DNA of 64,000 bases from Candidatus Zhuqueibacterota bacterium (GTDB lineage: Bacteria > Zhuqueibacterota > Zhuqueibacteria > Zhuqueibacterales > Geothermadaptataceae), in the NCBI GenBank assembly GCA_030950365.1, contig JAUZRQ010000103.1, positions 23,684 through 87,683 on the forward strand, in the 5' to 3' direction. Within the stretch, counting starts at the first letter, position 1, and each line of letters begins with the position of its first letter. The notes beneath the pieces are model-generated. The model was not told the DNA's origin. It saw only the letters and a list, made by a program, of their open reading frames with translations, and did no database searches. The position numbers and the translations under genes are program-made. Positions 46,930-56,428 of this stretch are shown here, one piece after another.

Positions 46930-47737
46930 ATTAGATAAAATACGCCAATTAATATACCGGGAAAGCGGCATGCTGTTCCCAAACAAAAAGGATTATTTTC
47001 TTAAAAATCGCCTGGAGCAGCGTGCAAAGCATACCCAGTCAAAAACCTTTCAAGACTATTACCATCGGCTTTTGACCGACTCTACAGAATTGCAAAATTT
47101 TCTGGAAGAATTGACGGTCAATGAAACATATTTCTTTCGAGATTTTCCCCAGCTTAAGGGGTTTGCCGAAATTCTTTTGCCGAAATATCTCGAACAAAAA
47201 CGAGCTAAGCAAGAGTATCACCTGCGTGTGTGGTCAGCGGCCTGTTCCACGGGTGAAGAACCTTATACTCTTGCCATCATTTTGAAGGAAATGATTGAAG
47301 ACTTTGATAGATGGAATATCAAAATCCACGCAACGGATATCGATCGGCGTGTCTTAAAACGCGCAAGAATTGGTCTTTATAGTGACCGTTCCATGAAAGA
47401 TACTCCAATAGCGTACCGAAAGAAATATTTTAAAAAGACGCCTGACGGATGGCAAATTCTGCCAACGGTTGCCAATTTGGTACAGTTTGAACAATTGAAC
47501 CTTATTGATCGAATGGCAATGCGACGACGACGGAATTATGATTTCATATTTTGCCGAAATGTATTGATCTATTTTGATAATACCTCCCGAAAACGCGTCG
47601 TGATAGCCTTATATGATGCCCTTATTCCCGGCGGATACCTATTTTTAGGTCATGCAGAATCCGTAGGAAGAATTACTGCAGCCTTCAGTCTTGAAAGATA
47701 TGGCGATTTTTTATGTTACAAGCGGCCTGAAGTATAA
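46898..47737 (+). CDS. cheR: Chemotaxis protein-glutamate O-methyltransferase CheR
   Basis: 279 residues. The N-terminal CheR helical domain (~10-75) is followed by a SAM-binding methyltransferase domain: LTVNETYFFRDFPQL, VWSAACSTGEEPYTLAI (SAM motif), ATDIDRRVLKRARIGLYS, FIFCRNVLIYFD and LFLGHAESV. It methylates receptor glutamates. The gene begins within the end of the HEAT gene (32-base overlap) and is followed after 11 bases by a second cheY-like gene. Confidence 0.95.
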   Translation: MTSTLQLSSSELDKIRQLIYRESGMLFPNKKDYFLKNRLEQRAKHTQSKTFQDYYHRLLTDSTELQNFLEELTVNETYFFRDFPQLKGFAEILLPKYLEQKRAKQEYHLRVWSAACSTGEEPYTLAIILKEMIEDFDRWNIKIHATDIDRRVLKRARIGLYSDRSMKDTPIAYRKKYFKKTPDGWQILPTVANLVQFEQLNLIDRMAMRRRRNYDFIFCRNVLIYFDNTSRKRVVIALYDALIPGGYLFLGHAESVGRITAAFSLERYGDFLCYKRPEV

Positions 47738-47748
47738 GGAGTAGCATC

Positions 47749-48126
47749 ATGGGAAAAAACGTTTTACTGGTTGATGATTCGCAAATCGTCCTGAATTTGC
47801 ATCGTTACATTTTAGAAGAAGCAGGATTCCGCTGTTCGCTGGCGGAAAATGGTTTCGTGGCTCTCGAACTTCTTGCACAGGATCATTTCGATCTTGTTGT
47901 CACCGACATTAATATGCCCAAAATGGACGGTTATGAACTAACCCGGAAAATTCGACAAATGGAAGGGTACGAAAAAGTGCCCATTATAATCATCTCCACA
48001 GAAAAGGAAGCCCAGGACAAGCAAAAGGGAATGGAAGCGGGAGCGAACGTTTATATCGTTAAACCTGCTGAACCTGAAGATTTAATCATGAATGCCAATA
48101 TGCTGCTTGCAAATTCTGGAAACTGA
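47749..48126 (+). CDS. Stand-alone response regulator (second CheY-like)
   Basis: 125 residues, a receiver only. It has DD9-10, Asp53 (VVTDINMPKMDG) and a Lys in IVKPAEPED. The site AAGGAG precedes the ATG. It lies between cheR and cheA. It is distinct from the cheY at 39.2 kb (INMP rather than WNMP). It may be a phosphate sink or a second output. Confidence 0.9.
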   Translation: MGKNVLLVDDSQIVLNLHRYILEEAGFRCSLAENGFVALELLAQDHFDLVVTDINMPKMDGYELTRKIRQMEGYEKVPIIIISTEKEAQDKQKGMEAGANVYIVKPAEPEDLIMNANMLLANSGN

Positions 48127-48151
48127 AATCTTCAAGGAACGGAGGTTCCTG

Positions 48152-50977
48152 ATGCCCAATAAGATTGAGTTGGACCCTTCTCTAGCAGAAGATTTTGTTA
48201 CTGAAGCCGAAGAATATCTGGATAATATCGATCAGAAACTATTGGACCTTGAAAGCCAATTGGCCGATCGTGACTGTGTGGATGACATTTTCCGTGCTAT
48301 CCATACAATTAAAGGCCTAGCCGGTTTCCTTGAATTGGAGTTGATTAGTGAACTTAGTCATAAATTGGAAACTTTGTTAGACGAAATCCGAAAGCAAAAA
48401 AGAGAAGCCACACAGGAAGTCATTGATCTGCTATTTCAAGGCATCGATCTCATAAGAAAACTCATCAGCGATGTTGAGCAAACTCTGTCGAAAGGAGAAA
48501 CCGTCTATTCGGCAAGTACTCAGTTGGCGAATGAAACCGGTTTGTTATTAGATGATTTAGGAAGAATACTGGATGGGAGTAAACCAATGGCTGGCGAAAA
48601 AAAAGATAAAAATAAGAACTTGACCCATAGCGAAGATGCTCCTGCTCCTCAAAAGAAGGAGGCTGATGTTTCTTCAAAACCCTCTAAAAAGAAAACCAAA
48701 AGAAAAACAAAAACTAAACCGCCTGAAAGCAATGCCGGTTCTGAGCTAAATGCGGGCTCCAATAAAAAAACAGATCAACAATCCGCTTCGAGCGAATCTG
48801 AAAAACCTTCATTTGAAATCCCGAAAAAGCTTTACGATGATTTCCAGATAGAAGCCGAAGAACATCTGGATATCTGTGATCAGTCCTTAATTACACTGGA
48901 TAAACATCGAGACAATCATGAAGCAATCAATAACCTTTTCCGAAGCATCCATACCATCAAAGGGAGCGCTTCCTATCTAGGATTGAAGAGCATATCCACA
49001 TTCACCCATGCTCTGGAAGAGCTACTTGATATCATACGTGCTCAAGATTCGTTTCATTTGGCGGACGAATTAATGGATATATTTTTTGAGTCCATCGATT
49101 GCTTAAAAGGCATGATCCAGACGCCAAACGATCCAGATATTCTCCGACGAAGCCATGACCTTTTAAATAAAATTCTCGCGGAAAAGGAAAAGCTCCAGGA
49201 AGATAACGCTAGCAAGTTACTGCATGTCCAAGAGACACCAAAGAAAAATTCTCCCGAACACATCTTTATGGAGTCGGCTCGACAATTTGTTGAATCATAT
49301 AAAAACTGTATTAATAAACTTAAAGAAGAGAATCCGCCCAATACCAACACTTTAGAAGTTCTGGAAAGGGTGATTTCTTCTTTGATTAGCAGTGCGACCT
49401 ACATGGGATACGACCGGTTGCAAAAAATAGCAGAGCTTTCGCAAGAAACATTACAATCGTTAAAAGCAGGTGAGATTGCTTCCCCGCTTGCGGCGGTTCA
49501 GTTTCTTGAAGACAATTTAAAAGAAATCACTTCCTTTTTAAATGAAATAGAAAGAGGGGCTTCCAACAAGTCCTCGTCGGAACCCGTTGATTCCAAGGCT
49601 TCGGAAGAATCAACCAGTGAAACGACAGATCAGGCAGAATCGGCCTCTCAAGTAAGTGATGAAACGACTCCCACCAGTGAAACAGCAATATCATCGCCTC
49701 GCAAGGAATCGTTGGTCGAAGGCAATCGGGCAAAAGCGGCGGACAATACAAAATCGACAGCCTCGAACACTAAAACCATGCGTATTGATCAAAGATTGCT
49801 TGATGTTTTCATGAACCTGGTCGGTGAACTCATTGTAACCCGCAACGCTTTTGGACACGTGATCCGACATCTGGAGAATTATTCTCAAGACCGTGATAAG
49901 GCCATGAAAGACCTGCGCGCGGCTTCCCAATCTATCACGAGGATTTCAGAAGAAATGCAGCGTGTGGTCATGGACATGCGCATGGTGCCCATGCGCAATG
50001 TTTTCCAAAAATTCCCACGAATGGTGCGAGACCTTACCCGCAAGACCAATAAAATTATTGATCTTATTATCCAGGGAGAAGAAACCGAAATCGATAAAGG
50101 CATCGCGGAAGTAATTGGCGATCCATTGATTCATATCATCCGGAATGCCGTCGATCACGGTATCGAGCCGCCGGAGGTTCGCCGAAAGGCCGGCAAACCC
50201 GAAAAAGGTACCATTATCCTGCGGGCGGCCCACGAAGGGAACTATATCGTGATCGAAATTATTGACGACGGCAAAGGCCTGGATCCCAAGTTGATTCTTA
50301 ATAAAGCCATTGAAAAAGGCCTAACCACTCCAGAAAAAGCCAAACATTTGAGTCAGGAGGAAATCTTTAATTTTATTTTTATGCCCGGATTCAGTACGGC
50401 TCAAAAAGTCACCGATATCTCCGGTCGTGGCGTGGGCATGGATGTGGTTCGAACGAATTTGCGGAAACTCAAAGGCAACATCCGTGTATCTTCAGAAGTG
50501 GGACAGGGCACGCACGTACGGCTGGAAGTGCCGCTCACTCTCGCCATTATCGAAGCGCTTTTGGTGGGAGTTGGCGACGATATCTTCGCTATTCCCATCG
50601 AAGCAGTGACTGAAACTGTCAAGCTGAAACGGGACGAGTTGCATTCCTTGATGGCCAAAAAGGCGTTCTCTCTGCGCGGCGAAGTCATCTGTGTGGAATT
50701 TTTGTCGCATCTACTCAACATCCCTTCAAAAGGCTATAATGATATAACGAATCGTAGCGACATTCCAATTTTGATTATTCAAGCCGGTGGCGAGCGCCTT
50801 GGGTTGGCCGTGGATGAAATGTACCGCCAGGAAGAAATTGTGGTAAAGCCCTTGGCGGATTATCTCGCCGACCTGCCCGGCCTGGCCGGCGCATCCATCT
50901 TCGGCGATGGCAAGGCCATTTTAATTCTCGATCCGGAAGAGCTGATTTCCATGGTCACGGACAGTATGGCCGCTTAA
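48152..50977 (+). CDS. cheA: Chemotaxis histidine kinase CheA with two active and one degenerate Hpt domain
   Basis: 941 residues from ATG 48152 (GGAGG six bases before); an upstream in-frame start within the previous gene is rejected. Hpt 1 has His51 (AIHTIKGLAGFL) and Hpt 2 has His267 (SIHTIKGSASYLG). A third segment (~368-468) aligns with the same helix but reads VISSLISSATYMG, with Ser409 in the place of His and Ile in place of Lys, so it should be inert. Basic and Ser/Glu-rich linkers separate them. Then come the dimerisation domain (~545-620), the HATPase (NAVDHGIE, DDGKGLD, SGRGVGMDVV) and a C-terminal CheW-like domain (~800-935). No P2 CheY-binding domain is obvious. It closes the operon. 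Confidence 0.95.
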   Translation: MPNKIELDPSLAEDFVTEAEEYLDNIDQKLLDLESQLADRDCVDDIFRAIHTIKGLAGFLELELISELSHKLETLLDEIRKQKREATQEVIDLLFQGIDLIRKLISDVEQTLSKGETVYSASTQLANETGLLLDDLGRILDGSKPMAGEKKDKNKNLTHSEDAPAPQKKEADVSSKPSKKKTKRKTKTKPPESNAGSELNAGSNKKTDQQSASSESEKPSFEIPKKLYDDFQIEAEEHLDICDQSLITLDKHRDNHEAINNLFRSIHTIKGSASYLGLKSISTFTHALEELLDIIRAQDSFHLADELMDIFFESIDCLKGMIQTPNDPDILRRSHDLLNKILAEKEKLQEDNASKLLHVQETPKKNSPEHIFMESARQFVESYKNCINKLKEENPPNTNTLEVLERVISSLISSATYMGYDRLQKIAELSQETLQSLKAGEIASPLAAVQFLEDNLKEITSFLNEIERGASNKSSSEPVDSKASEESTSETTDQAESASQVSDETTPTSETAISSPRKESLVEGNRAKAADNTKSTASNTKTMRIDQRLLDVFMNLVGELIVTRNAFGHVIRHLENYSQDRDKAMKDLRAASQSITRISEEMQRVVMDMRMVPMRNVFQKFPRMVRDLTRKTNKIIDLIIQGEETEIDKGIAEVIGDPLIHIIRNAVDHGIEPPEVRRKAGKPEKGTIILRAAHEGNYIVIEIIDDGKGLDPKLILNKAIEKGLTTPEKAKHLSQEEIFNFIFMPGFSTAQKVTDISGRGVGMDVVRTNLRKLKGNIRVSSEVGQGTHVRLEVPLTLAIIEALLVGVGDDIFAIPIEAVTETVKLKRDELHSLMAKKAFSLRGEVICVEFLSHLLNIPSKGYNDITNRSDIPILIIQAGGERLGLAVDEMYRQEEIVVKPLADYLADLPGLAGASIFGDGKAILILDPEELISMVTDSMAA

Positions 50978-51552
50978 GGCTTCATAAAGGCTTTTACCAG
51001 GTGCAAAATCTAACATCCGAGGCGAGAGGATCCATTGATTGCAGAAGCAATTTCGATGTTTTTTAACCCAATGTAGGGCTTCAAAACGTGGCCCACTCTG
51101 CCGGATTCTACCCCTGGCAGAGTATCTGTGTCACATTTACGGTTCAAATCATTATCCTCCTATGCTTTAATCCTCTCGCCAAGGTTTAAAGTAGCCTTAG
51201 CAACCATCAGGTCATTAGCAATATGCAGCCAGTTTCCGATTCGCAATGGACGTTCATTCCCAAAAGTCCACTCGAATCAATATCGGCTTAAAACTATTTT
51301 CGGTTTGATCTGGATGCCTTCACAGGGGGGATAATATCGGAAACAGCTCTATCAGACCTCCTTCAACCATGCAGATGTTTTCATTCATCCAAATCCCAGC
51401 CGCGCCAGGCTTATGCGGTTGAAAACATAATGACGGAGCACCTCGCATGCCCCTTTGGGGCCGGCCTCGCCGCAATTGCCTTGCTTTTCAGTGGCACAAC
51501 CGCTATTTTATCGATGCTCCATAATTCACTTTTCGGTAGGCAACCAACTTTC
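50978..51552. other. Intergenic region, 575 bp, no supported gene
   Basis: It separates the AT-richer chemotaxis operon from the GC-rich GH113-selB block. No convincing terminator hairpin, RNA or promoter was recognised. Confidence 0.4.
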
Positions 51553-52584
51553 ATGAAAATACCGATGCGGCATTTCCAGTCTGGAGTCTGTTTTTTATTT
51601 TTGCTCGCCGCCTGCAACCGCCTGCCCAACGATGCGGATTTTCCAGCCCCTCCAAACCAGTTTCAGCGCGGCATGAATCTGGCCTGCTGGGGCGAGGATT
51701 GTTTCCGTAGCCCCGCGCTGCACGAAAGCCTGGTGCGGTTACACAATAACGGCGTTCGCTGGATGTCGCTGGTCTTCACCGTGTTCCAAAACACGGCGAA
51801 GGATAGCTACCTGCAGCTGCCTTCCGAAGCCGGGCTGGCCACGGCGCTGCGCAACGCGGTTCGCATGGCGCAGGGGCATGATATCCGCATCACTTTAAAA
51901 CCGCACGTGGACGTGCGTGACGGCTCCTGGCGCGGCAGCATCCGCCCGGATGACACCCAGCGCTGGTTCAAACAGTACACGGATTTCATCATCACTCTGG
52001 CGCGACTGGCGGAAGGCTGGCAAATTCCGCAACTGGTTGTTGGCACGGAGCTGGTTGGCCTGTCAGGCCGGGATACCGACTGGCGGCGGATCATCCGCGA
52101 GGTGCGCCGCGTGTACTCAGGGAAATTGCTGTATGCCGCAAGCTGGAACGAATATGAGGCCGTCAGTTTCTGGGATGCGCTCGATTACATCGGCATCAAT
52201 GCGTTTTTCCCGCTAACCAATCGCCGCAATCCGGAGTTAATTGACCTGCTGGCTGGCTGGGAATACTGGCTCAGCCGACTTTCGGTGTGGCAGCGGCGTA
52301 TGGGCATGCCGGTGATTTTTACCGAAATCGGTTACACCGGGCGCGATGGCACCAACATGCATCCGTACCGATATGACACCACGGCCGATATCGATCTACA
52401 GGAGCAGGCGGATTGCTACCGCGCCGCGCTGCAAACCTTCCCGAAAATCAACTGGTTAGCCGGGGCGTATTGGTGGTATTGGCCGGTTCGTCTGGCGGAC
52501 AACGCCGGCATGCAGAGCTATGTGCCCTACGCCAAGCCCGCCGAAACCATCTTGCGCCAGGCCTGGCGGGAGGGCCGCCGGTGA
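51553..52584 (+). CDS. Lipoprotein, GH113-like glycoside hydrolase
   Basis: 343 residues from ATG 51553, chosen because it directly precedes a lipoprotein signal with lipobox LLAAC (Cys21); the longer frame from 51430 has no such logic. A TIM-barrel fold resembling GH113 beta-mannanases is suggested by FQRGMNLACWG near the start, VVGTELVG (candidate acid/base Glu), DYIGINAFFP and VIFTEIGYTG (candidate nucleophile Glu). The end WYWPVRLADNAGMQSYVPYAKPA is typical of the family. The enzyme would act at the outer or inner membrane surface on mannan-like or related polysaccharides. It overlaps the following OMP gene by four bases. Confidence 0.78.
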   Translation: MKIPMRHFQSGVCFLFLLAACNRLPNDADFPAPPNQFQRGMNLACWGEDCFRSPALHESLVRLHNNGVRWMSLVFTVFQNTAKDSYLQLPSEAGLATALRNAVRMAQGHDIRITLKPHVDVRDGSWRGSIRPDDTQRWFKQYTDFIITLARLAEGWQIPQLVVGTELVGLSGRDTDWRRIIREVRRVYSGKLLYAASWNEYEAVSFWDALDYIGINAFFPLTNRRNPELIDLLAGWEYWLSRLSVWQRRMGMPVIFTEIGYTGRDGTNMHPYRYDTTADIDLQEQADCYRAALQTFPKINWLAGAYWWYWPVRLADNAGMQSYVPYAKPAETILRQAWREGRR

Positions 52585-53057
52585 AAAAGCTCGTTGTCTG
52601 CTTCATGCTCGCGCTTCCGCTGGTGGCCACGGCTCAGTCCGATAGCGTGCGCTTCGAAATATCCTTTTCGGCCATGGCCACGCTGTCCGATGGCACCCTG
52701 GAATCCAGCCTGTTCGTGCGCGCCAGCCGGCCGCTCTGGCGGACGCTGTCGCCAGAGCTCAGCCTCGGCGTGGACCACCGACGAAAAACCGCCTCATTTG
52801 TTTACACCCTGGCGTTGCGCATGGACTGGCCGCAACCCGGCTGGACGCCCTTTGCGCTTGCCGGCTTAGGCGCCGAATCGCTCATCGTCGGGCCGTTTCT
52901 CACCACCCGGCCGCTTTTCCCCCTCGGCGCCGGCGCGCTCTTTCCTATCGTGGCCGGCGGTTTCATCCGCGTGGAATACCAACTGCAGCACGTCCGCGCG
53001 CTTGCATATCCGTTCAATCGGCATTATTTTTTAATCGGTATTCAATTGCGCTGGTAA
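52581..53057 (+). CDS. Small outer-membrane beta-barrel-like protein
   Basis: 158 residues with a GTG start in GTGA, overlapping the previous stop by four bases and preceded by GGAGGG. A signal peptide is clear (VKKLVVCFMLALPLVATAQS). The rest has alternating strands with a terminal aromatic (IGIQLRW), as in small outer-membrane barrels. It is of unknown function. It is tightly placed between the GH113-like gene and selB, with only two bases to the latter, so the genes are co-transcribed, though no functional link is obvious. Confidence 0.75.
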   Translation: MKKLVVCFMLALPLVATAQSDSVRFEISFSAMATLSDGTLESSLFVRASRPLWRTLSPELSLGVDHRRKTASFVYTLALRMDWPQPGWTPFALAGLGAESLIVGPFLTTRPLFPLGAGALFPIVAGGFIRVEYQLQHVRALAYPFNRHYFLIGIQLRW

Positions 53058-53059
53058 AA

Positions 53060-54967
53060 ATGAGTCATCGACATATCATACTCGGCACCGCGGGGCACAT
53101 CGATCACGGCAAAACGGCGCTGGTGAAAGCGCTCACCGGCGTGGATACCGACCGCCTCAAAGAAGAAAAAGCCCGCGGCCTCACCATCGACCTCGGTTTT
53201 GCCCATCTGGGAGATCAGGCCACCATCATTGACGTGCCCGGACACGAGAAGTTCATCAAAAACATGGTGGCCGGCGTATCCACCATCGATCTGGTGCTGT
53301 TCGTCGTGGCCGCGGACGACGGCGTGATGCCGCAAACCCGGGAGCATTTCGATATCCTCAATCTGCTGCAAGTCAAAAGCGGCATCATCGTCATCACCAA
53401 AAAGGATCTGGTGGATGACGACTGGCTGGAACTGGTGAAGGAAGACGTGCGCCAGCTTGTGCGCGGCAGTTTTCTGGAGTCGGCCCCGATCATCGCCGTT
53501 TCGTCCGTCACCGGCGAGAATATTGACGTTTTGAAACGCATGATCCAGGAGCATGTTGCGCAGCTTTCGCCCCGTCCGGATCGCGGCATTTTCTGGATGC
53601 CGGTGGATCGCAGCTTCGTGATGAAAGGCTTCGGCACGGTGGTTACCGGCTCGGTGCTGTCGGGCTCGGTGCGCACCGGCGACGAGGTGGAGCAACTGCC
53701 GCAGGGCCGACGCCTGCGCGTGCGCGGTCTGCAAAAACACGGCAAGCCCGTGGGACAGGTGCAGGTCGGCGACCGGGCGGCCATCAACCTGCAGGGCATT
53801 GCACGCGAGGACATAGAGCGCGGGCACGTGCTGGCCTCGCCGGGGTACTTCTCCGCCACCCGCCACCTGCAAGGCAAGCTTCGACTGCTGCCCGGCGCGC
53901 GACCACTCATCAGCAATGCGCGCATCCGCCTGCATCTGGGCACGGCCGAAATCATCGCCCGGGTGCGGCCTATCGGTGTGCGCAGCATCGAACCCGGACA
54001 GGAAGCGTATGTGCATTTTACGCTGGAAAAAGACGCCGCGGCCCGCCGGCTCGATCCGTTCGTCATCCGCCAGTATTCGCCACCGCACACCATTGGCGGC
54101 GGCGTAATTTTAGACGCCAATCCACCGCCCTATCGCCGCAAGGATCCCACCCTACTGGAACGGCTGCAGAGTCTGGAAAAAGAAGACCCCGAGGAGCTGG
54201 TGCGCGAGCAACTGTTCGCCGCCGCAGCCGGGTTGATGACCGAGGAGCAACTGGCGAGCCGCACCGGCATGGCGCGGGAAACGGTCCGCGACATTTTGCG
54301 CCAATTGCGCGAACGCGATGAGATCATCGCTATTGGCAAAAAAAACGTGGTTCACCGGCAGCGGCTCGAGCAGGAGCTGCAAACGCTTTGCGACCGGCTG
54401 GCCGAGTTTCACCAGCAGCACCCGACGCGAATCGGGCTGCGCAAGGCCGAACTCGGCCACCTGCTTTCAGCCAATTTGTCTCCGCTGCTGCTGGACACGC
54501 TCATCGAAACCGGCAAGACCCGGGGCCGGCTCCGCGAAGACGGCGGCTATATCGCCCTGGCCGGGCATGAAATCCGGCTGTCGCCCGAACAGCAACAATT
54601 GAAGGAAGCGTTAGCGCGGCTGTTGCAGGAACAGGCGTTTGCGCCGGAATCGCCGGAAGCGCTGGCGGCCCGGCTGAAGGCACCGGCCGAAGAGGTGGAA
54701 ACTTTGTTGGAGGTGCTGGTACTCGAAGGTCAGGTGGTGCGCCTGGACGAGGGCATTTTCATGCACCGCGATCGCGTGCAGCAGGCAGAGCGGGCGCTGA
54801 TTACGCACCTCAAACAGTTTGGCCAGATTACCGTCCCCGAATTTAAAAAACTCATTGAGGGTGCCAGCCGCAAATACGCCATTCCCCTGCTCAATTATTT
54901 CGATGCGCGGGAAATCACTTTGCGCGAGGGCGATGTGCGTCATCCCGGCGCCGCACTGAATTTTTGA
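53060..54967 (+). CDS. selB: Selenocysteine-specific elongation factor SelB
   Basis: 635 residues. The GTPase domain has G1 [17 protein letters not shown], switch [17 protein letters not shown] and TKKD. Domain II includes [13 protein letters not shown]. The C-terminal half (~380-635) contains winged-helix domains that bind the SECIS hairpin of selenoprotein mRNAs. It delivers Sec-tRNA to UGA codons. Its cognate tRNA gene lies at 61145-61240, same strand. selA and selD are not in the window. It follows the OMP gene by two bases and overlaps the possible start of the PdxB-like gene. Confidence 0.95.
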   Translation: MSHRHIILGTAGHIDHGKTALVKALTGVDTDRLKEEKARGLTIDLGFAHLGDQATIIDVPGHEKFIKNMVAGVSTIDLVLFVVAADDGVMPQTREHFDILNLLQVKSGIIVITKKDLVDDDWLELVKEDVRQLVRGSFLESAPIIAVSSVTGENIDVLKRMIQEHVAQLSPRPDRGIFWMPVDRSFVMKGFGTVVTGSVLSGSVRTGDEVEQLPQGRRLRVRGLQKHGKPVGQVQVGDRAAINLQGIAREDIERGHVLASPGYFSATRHLQGKLRLLPGARPLISNARIRLHLGTAEIIARVRPIGVRSIEPGQEAYVHFTLEKDAAARRLDPFVIRQYSPPHTIGGGVILDANPPPYRRKDPTLLERLQSLEKEDPEELVREQLFAAAAGLMTEEQLASRTGMARETVRDILRQLRERDEIIAIGKKNVVHRQRLEQELQTLCDRLAEFHQQHPTRIGLRKAELGHLLSANLSPLLLDTLIETGKTRGRLREDGGYIALAGHEIRLSPEQQQLKEALARLLQEQAFAPESPEALAARLKAPAEEVETLLEVLVLEGQVVRLDEGIFMHRDRVQQAERALITHLKQFGQITVPEFKKLIEGASRKYAIPLLNYFDAREITLREGDVRHPGAALNF

Positions 54968-54984
54968 TATCTACGATTGCGACC

Positions 54985-56169
54985 ATGGCTCAATTGAATC
55001 TGGTCATCGATGCCGCCATTCCCCATGCGGCTGAGGCGTTTTCGGAGTTCGGCAGGGTGCACCTGTTGCCCGGCGATCACATCGATCGAGCCGCCTTGCA
55101 GCGCGCCGACGTGCTGATTGTCCGCTCCGTCACGCGGGTGAATGCCGCTCTGCTCGAAACCACGCCGGTACGCTTCGTTGGTAGCGCCACCATTGGCACC
55201 GATCACATTGATGTGGCCTATCTCAAGGCGCGGGGCATCGCCTTTGCCAACGCGGCCGGCTGCAACGCCGACGCCGTGGCCGAATATGTGATCACCGCCA
55301 TCGTGGAGGTGTTGCACCGCCGCGGCGCAGAGCTGACGCAGCAGAGCGTCGGCATCGTGGGCGTGGGTAACATTGGCGGCCGGGTGGCGCGCCTGGCCGC
55401 TGCGCTGGGCATGCGCGTGCTGAAAAACGACCCACCGCTGCAGCGCGCCACTGGTAGCACGGAGTACCTGCCATTGCAAACCGTCCTCGGCGCCGATATC
55501 GTTACCCTGCACGTGCCACTGCATCGCTCCGGCCCGGATGCCACGGTCCATTTACTCAACGGCGAACGGCTACAGGCGCTTCAACCGCACAGCCTGCTCA
55601 TCAACACCGCGCGCGGCCCGGTCATTGATAATTCAGCGTTGCGGACCCGGCTTCAATCCGGCAATGGGCCGGACACGGTGCTGGATGTGTGGGAGCACGA
55701 GCCGGCGCCCGATCCCGAACTGGTGCGCCGGGTGTCCATCGGCACGCCGCACATTGCCGGCTATTCGCTGGAAGGCAAAGCCCGCGCCACGCAAATGGTT
55801 TATGAGGCGCTCTGCCGGCATCTCGGGCGACCGGCCATCTGGCAGCCAGTCCTGCCGCCAGTGCCGAAATCGCATATTGTGCTGGATAGCTCCCTGCCGC
55901 CGGTTGCGGCCCTGCATACTCTGCTGCGCCACGTTTACGACATCTGGCAGGATGACCACCGCCTGCGCGAGATGCTGAAACTGCCCCCGCAGAATCGTGC
56001 TGAGTACTTCGAACGTTTGCGCCGCACTTATCCCCTGCGCCGGGAATTCAGCAACTTCACCGTGCGATTGCAACCACACGGTGAAGCCCTAGCCCGCATG
56101 CTCCGCGCGTTACGGTTTCAAGTGGTAGAATATCAGAACAACCAGCACACCCACCCTATCGGAGAGTAG
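54985..56169 (+). CDS. pdxB: PdxB-like 4-phosphoerythronate dehydrogenase
   Basis: 394 residues from ATG 54985; a TTG at 54964 overlapping the SelB stop would add seven. It is a D-2-hydroxyacid dehydrogenase with an NAD-binding GIVGVGNIGGRVARLA motif, FVGSATIGTDHIDVAYL, PLHRSGPDATVHLL, INTARGPVIDN, DVWEHEPAPDP and TPHIAGYSLEGKARAT, the last pattern being diagnostic for PdxB. It would oxidise 4-phosphoerythronate in the DXP-dependent pyridoxal phosphate pathway. The C-terminal dimerisation domain (~280-390) is present. It is the last gene of the cluster. A phosphoglycerate dehydrogenase-like role is less likely. Confidence 0.9.
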   Translation: MAQLNLVIDAAIPHAAEAFSEFGRVHLLPGDHIDRAALQRADVLIVRSVTRVNAALLETTPVRFVGSATIGTDHIDVAYLKARGIAFANAAGCNADAVAEYVITAIVEVLHRRGAELTQQSVGIVGVGNIGGRVARLAAALGMRVLKNDPPLQRATGSTEYLPLQTVLGADIVTLHVPLHRSGPDATVHLLNGERLQALQPHSLLINTARGPVIDNSALRTRLQSGNGPDTVLDVWEHEPAPDPELVRRVSIGTPHIAGYSLEGKARATQMVYEALCRHLGRPAIWQPVLPPVPKSHIVLDSSLPPVAALHTLLRHVYDIWQDDHRLREMLKLPPQNRAEYFERLRRTYPLRREFSNFTVRLQPHGEALARMLRALRFQVVEYQNNQHTHPIGE

Positions 56170-56428
56170 TTTGCGGTAGTTTTCATAGATATTCTCTTGC
56201 AGTTATCACAACCGGTTTCTTGTACATCAAAGCACCAAAAGTCCGGCCCGTCACAGCTTGACCGCAAGTTATCCTTTATTTGGCTCCGTCCTTCGGACCT
56301 CTAAATTCATAGAATATGTCTGAAGTCACCCCTCCTCAATTGAATTGCCTACTTTTCGATAACAACGCCGCAAATAGTCTCCCACCGCAAATAAAACGCT
56401 TCCCTTGCAACCTCCAAAAACCGTTTTA

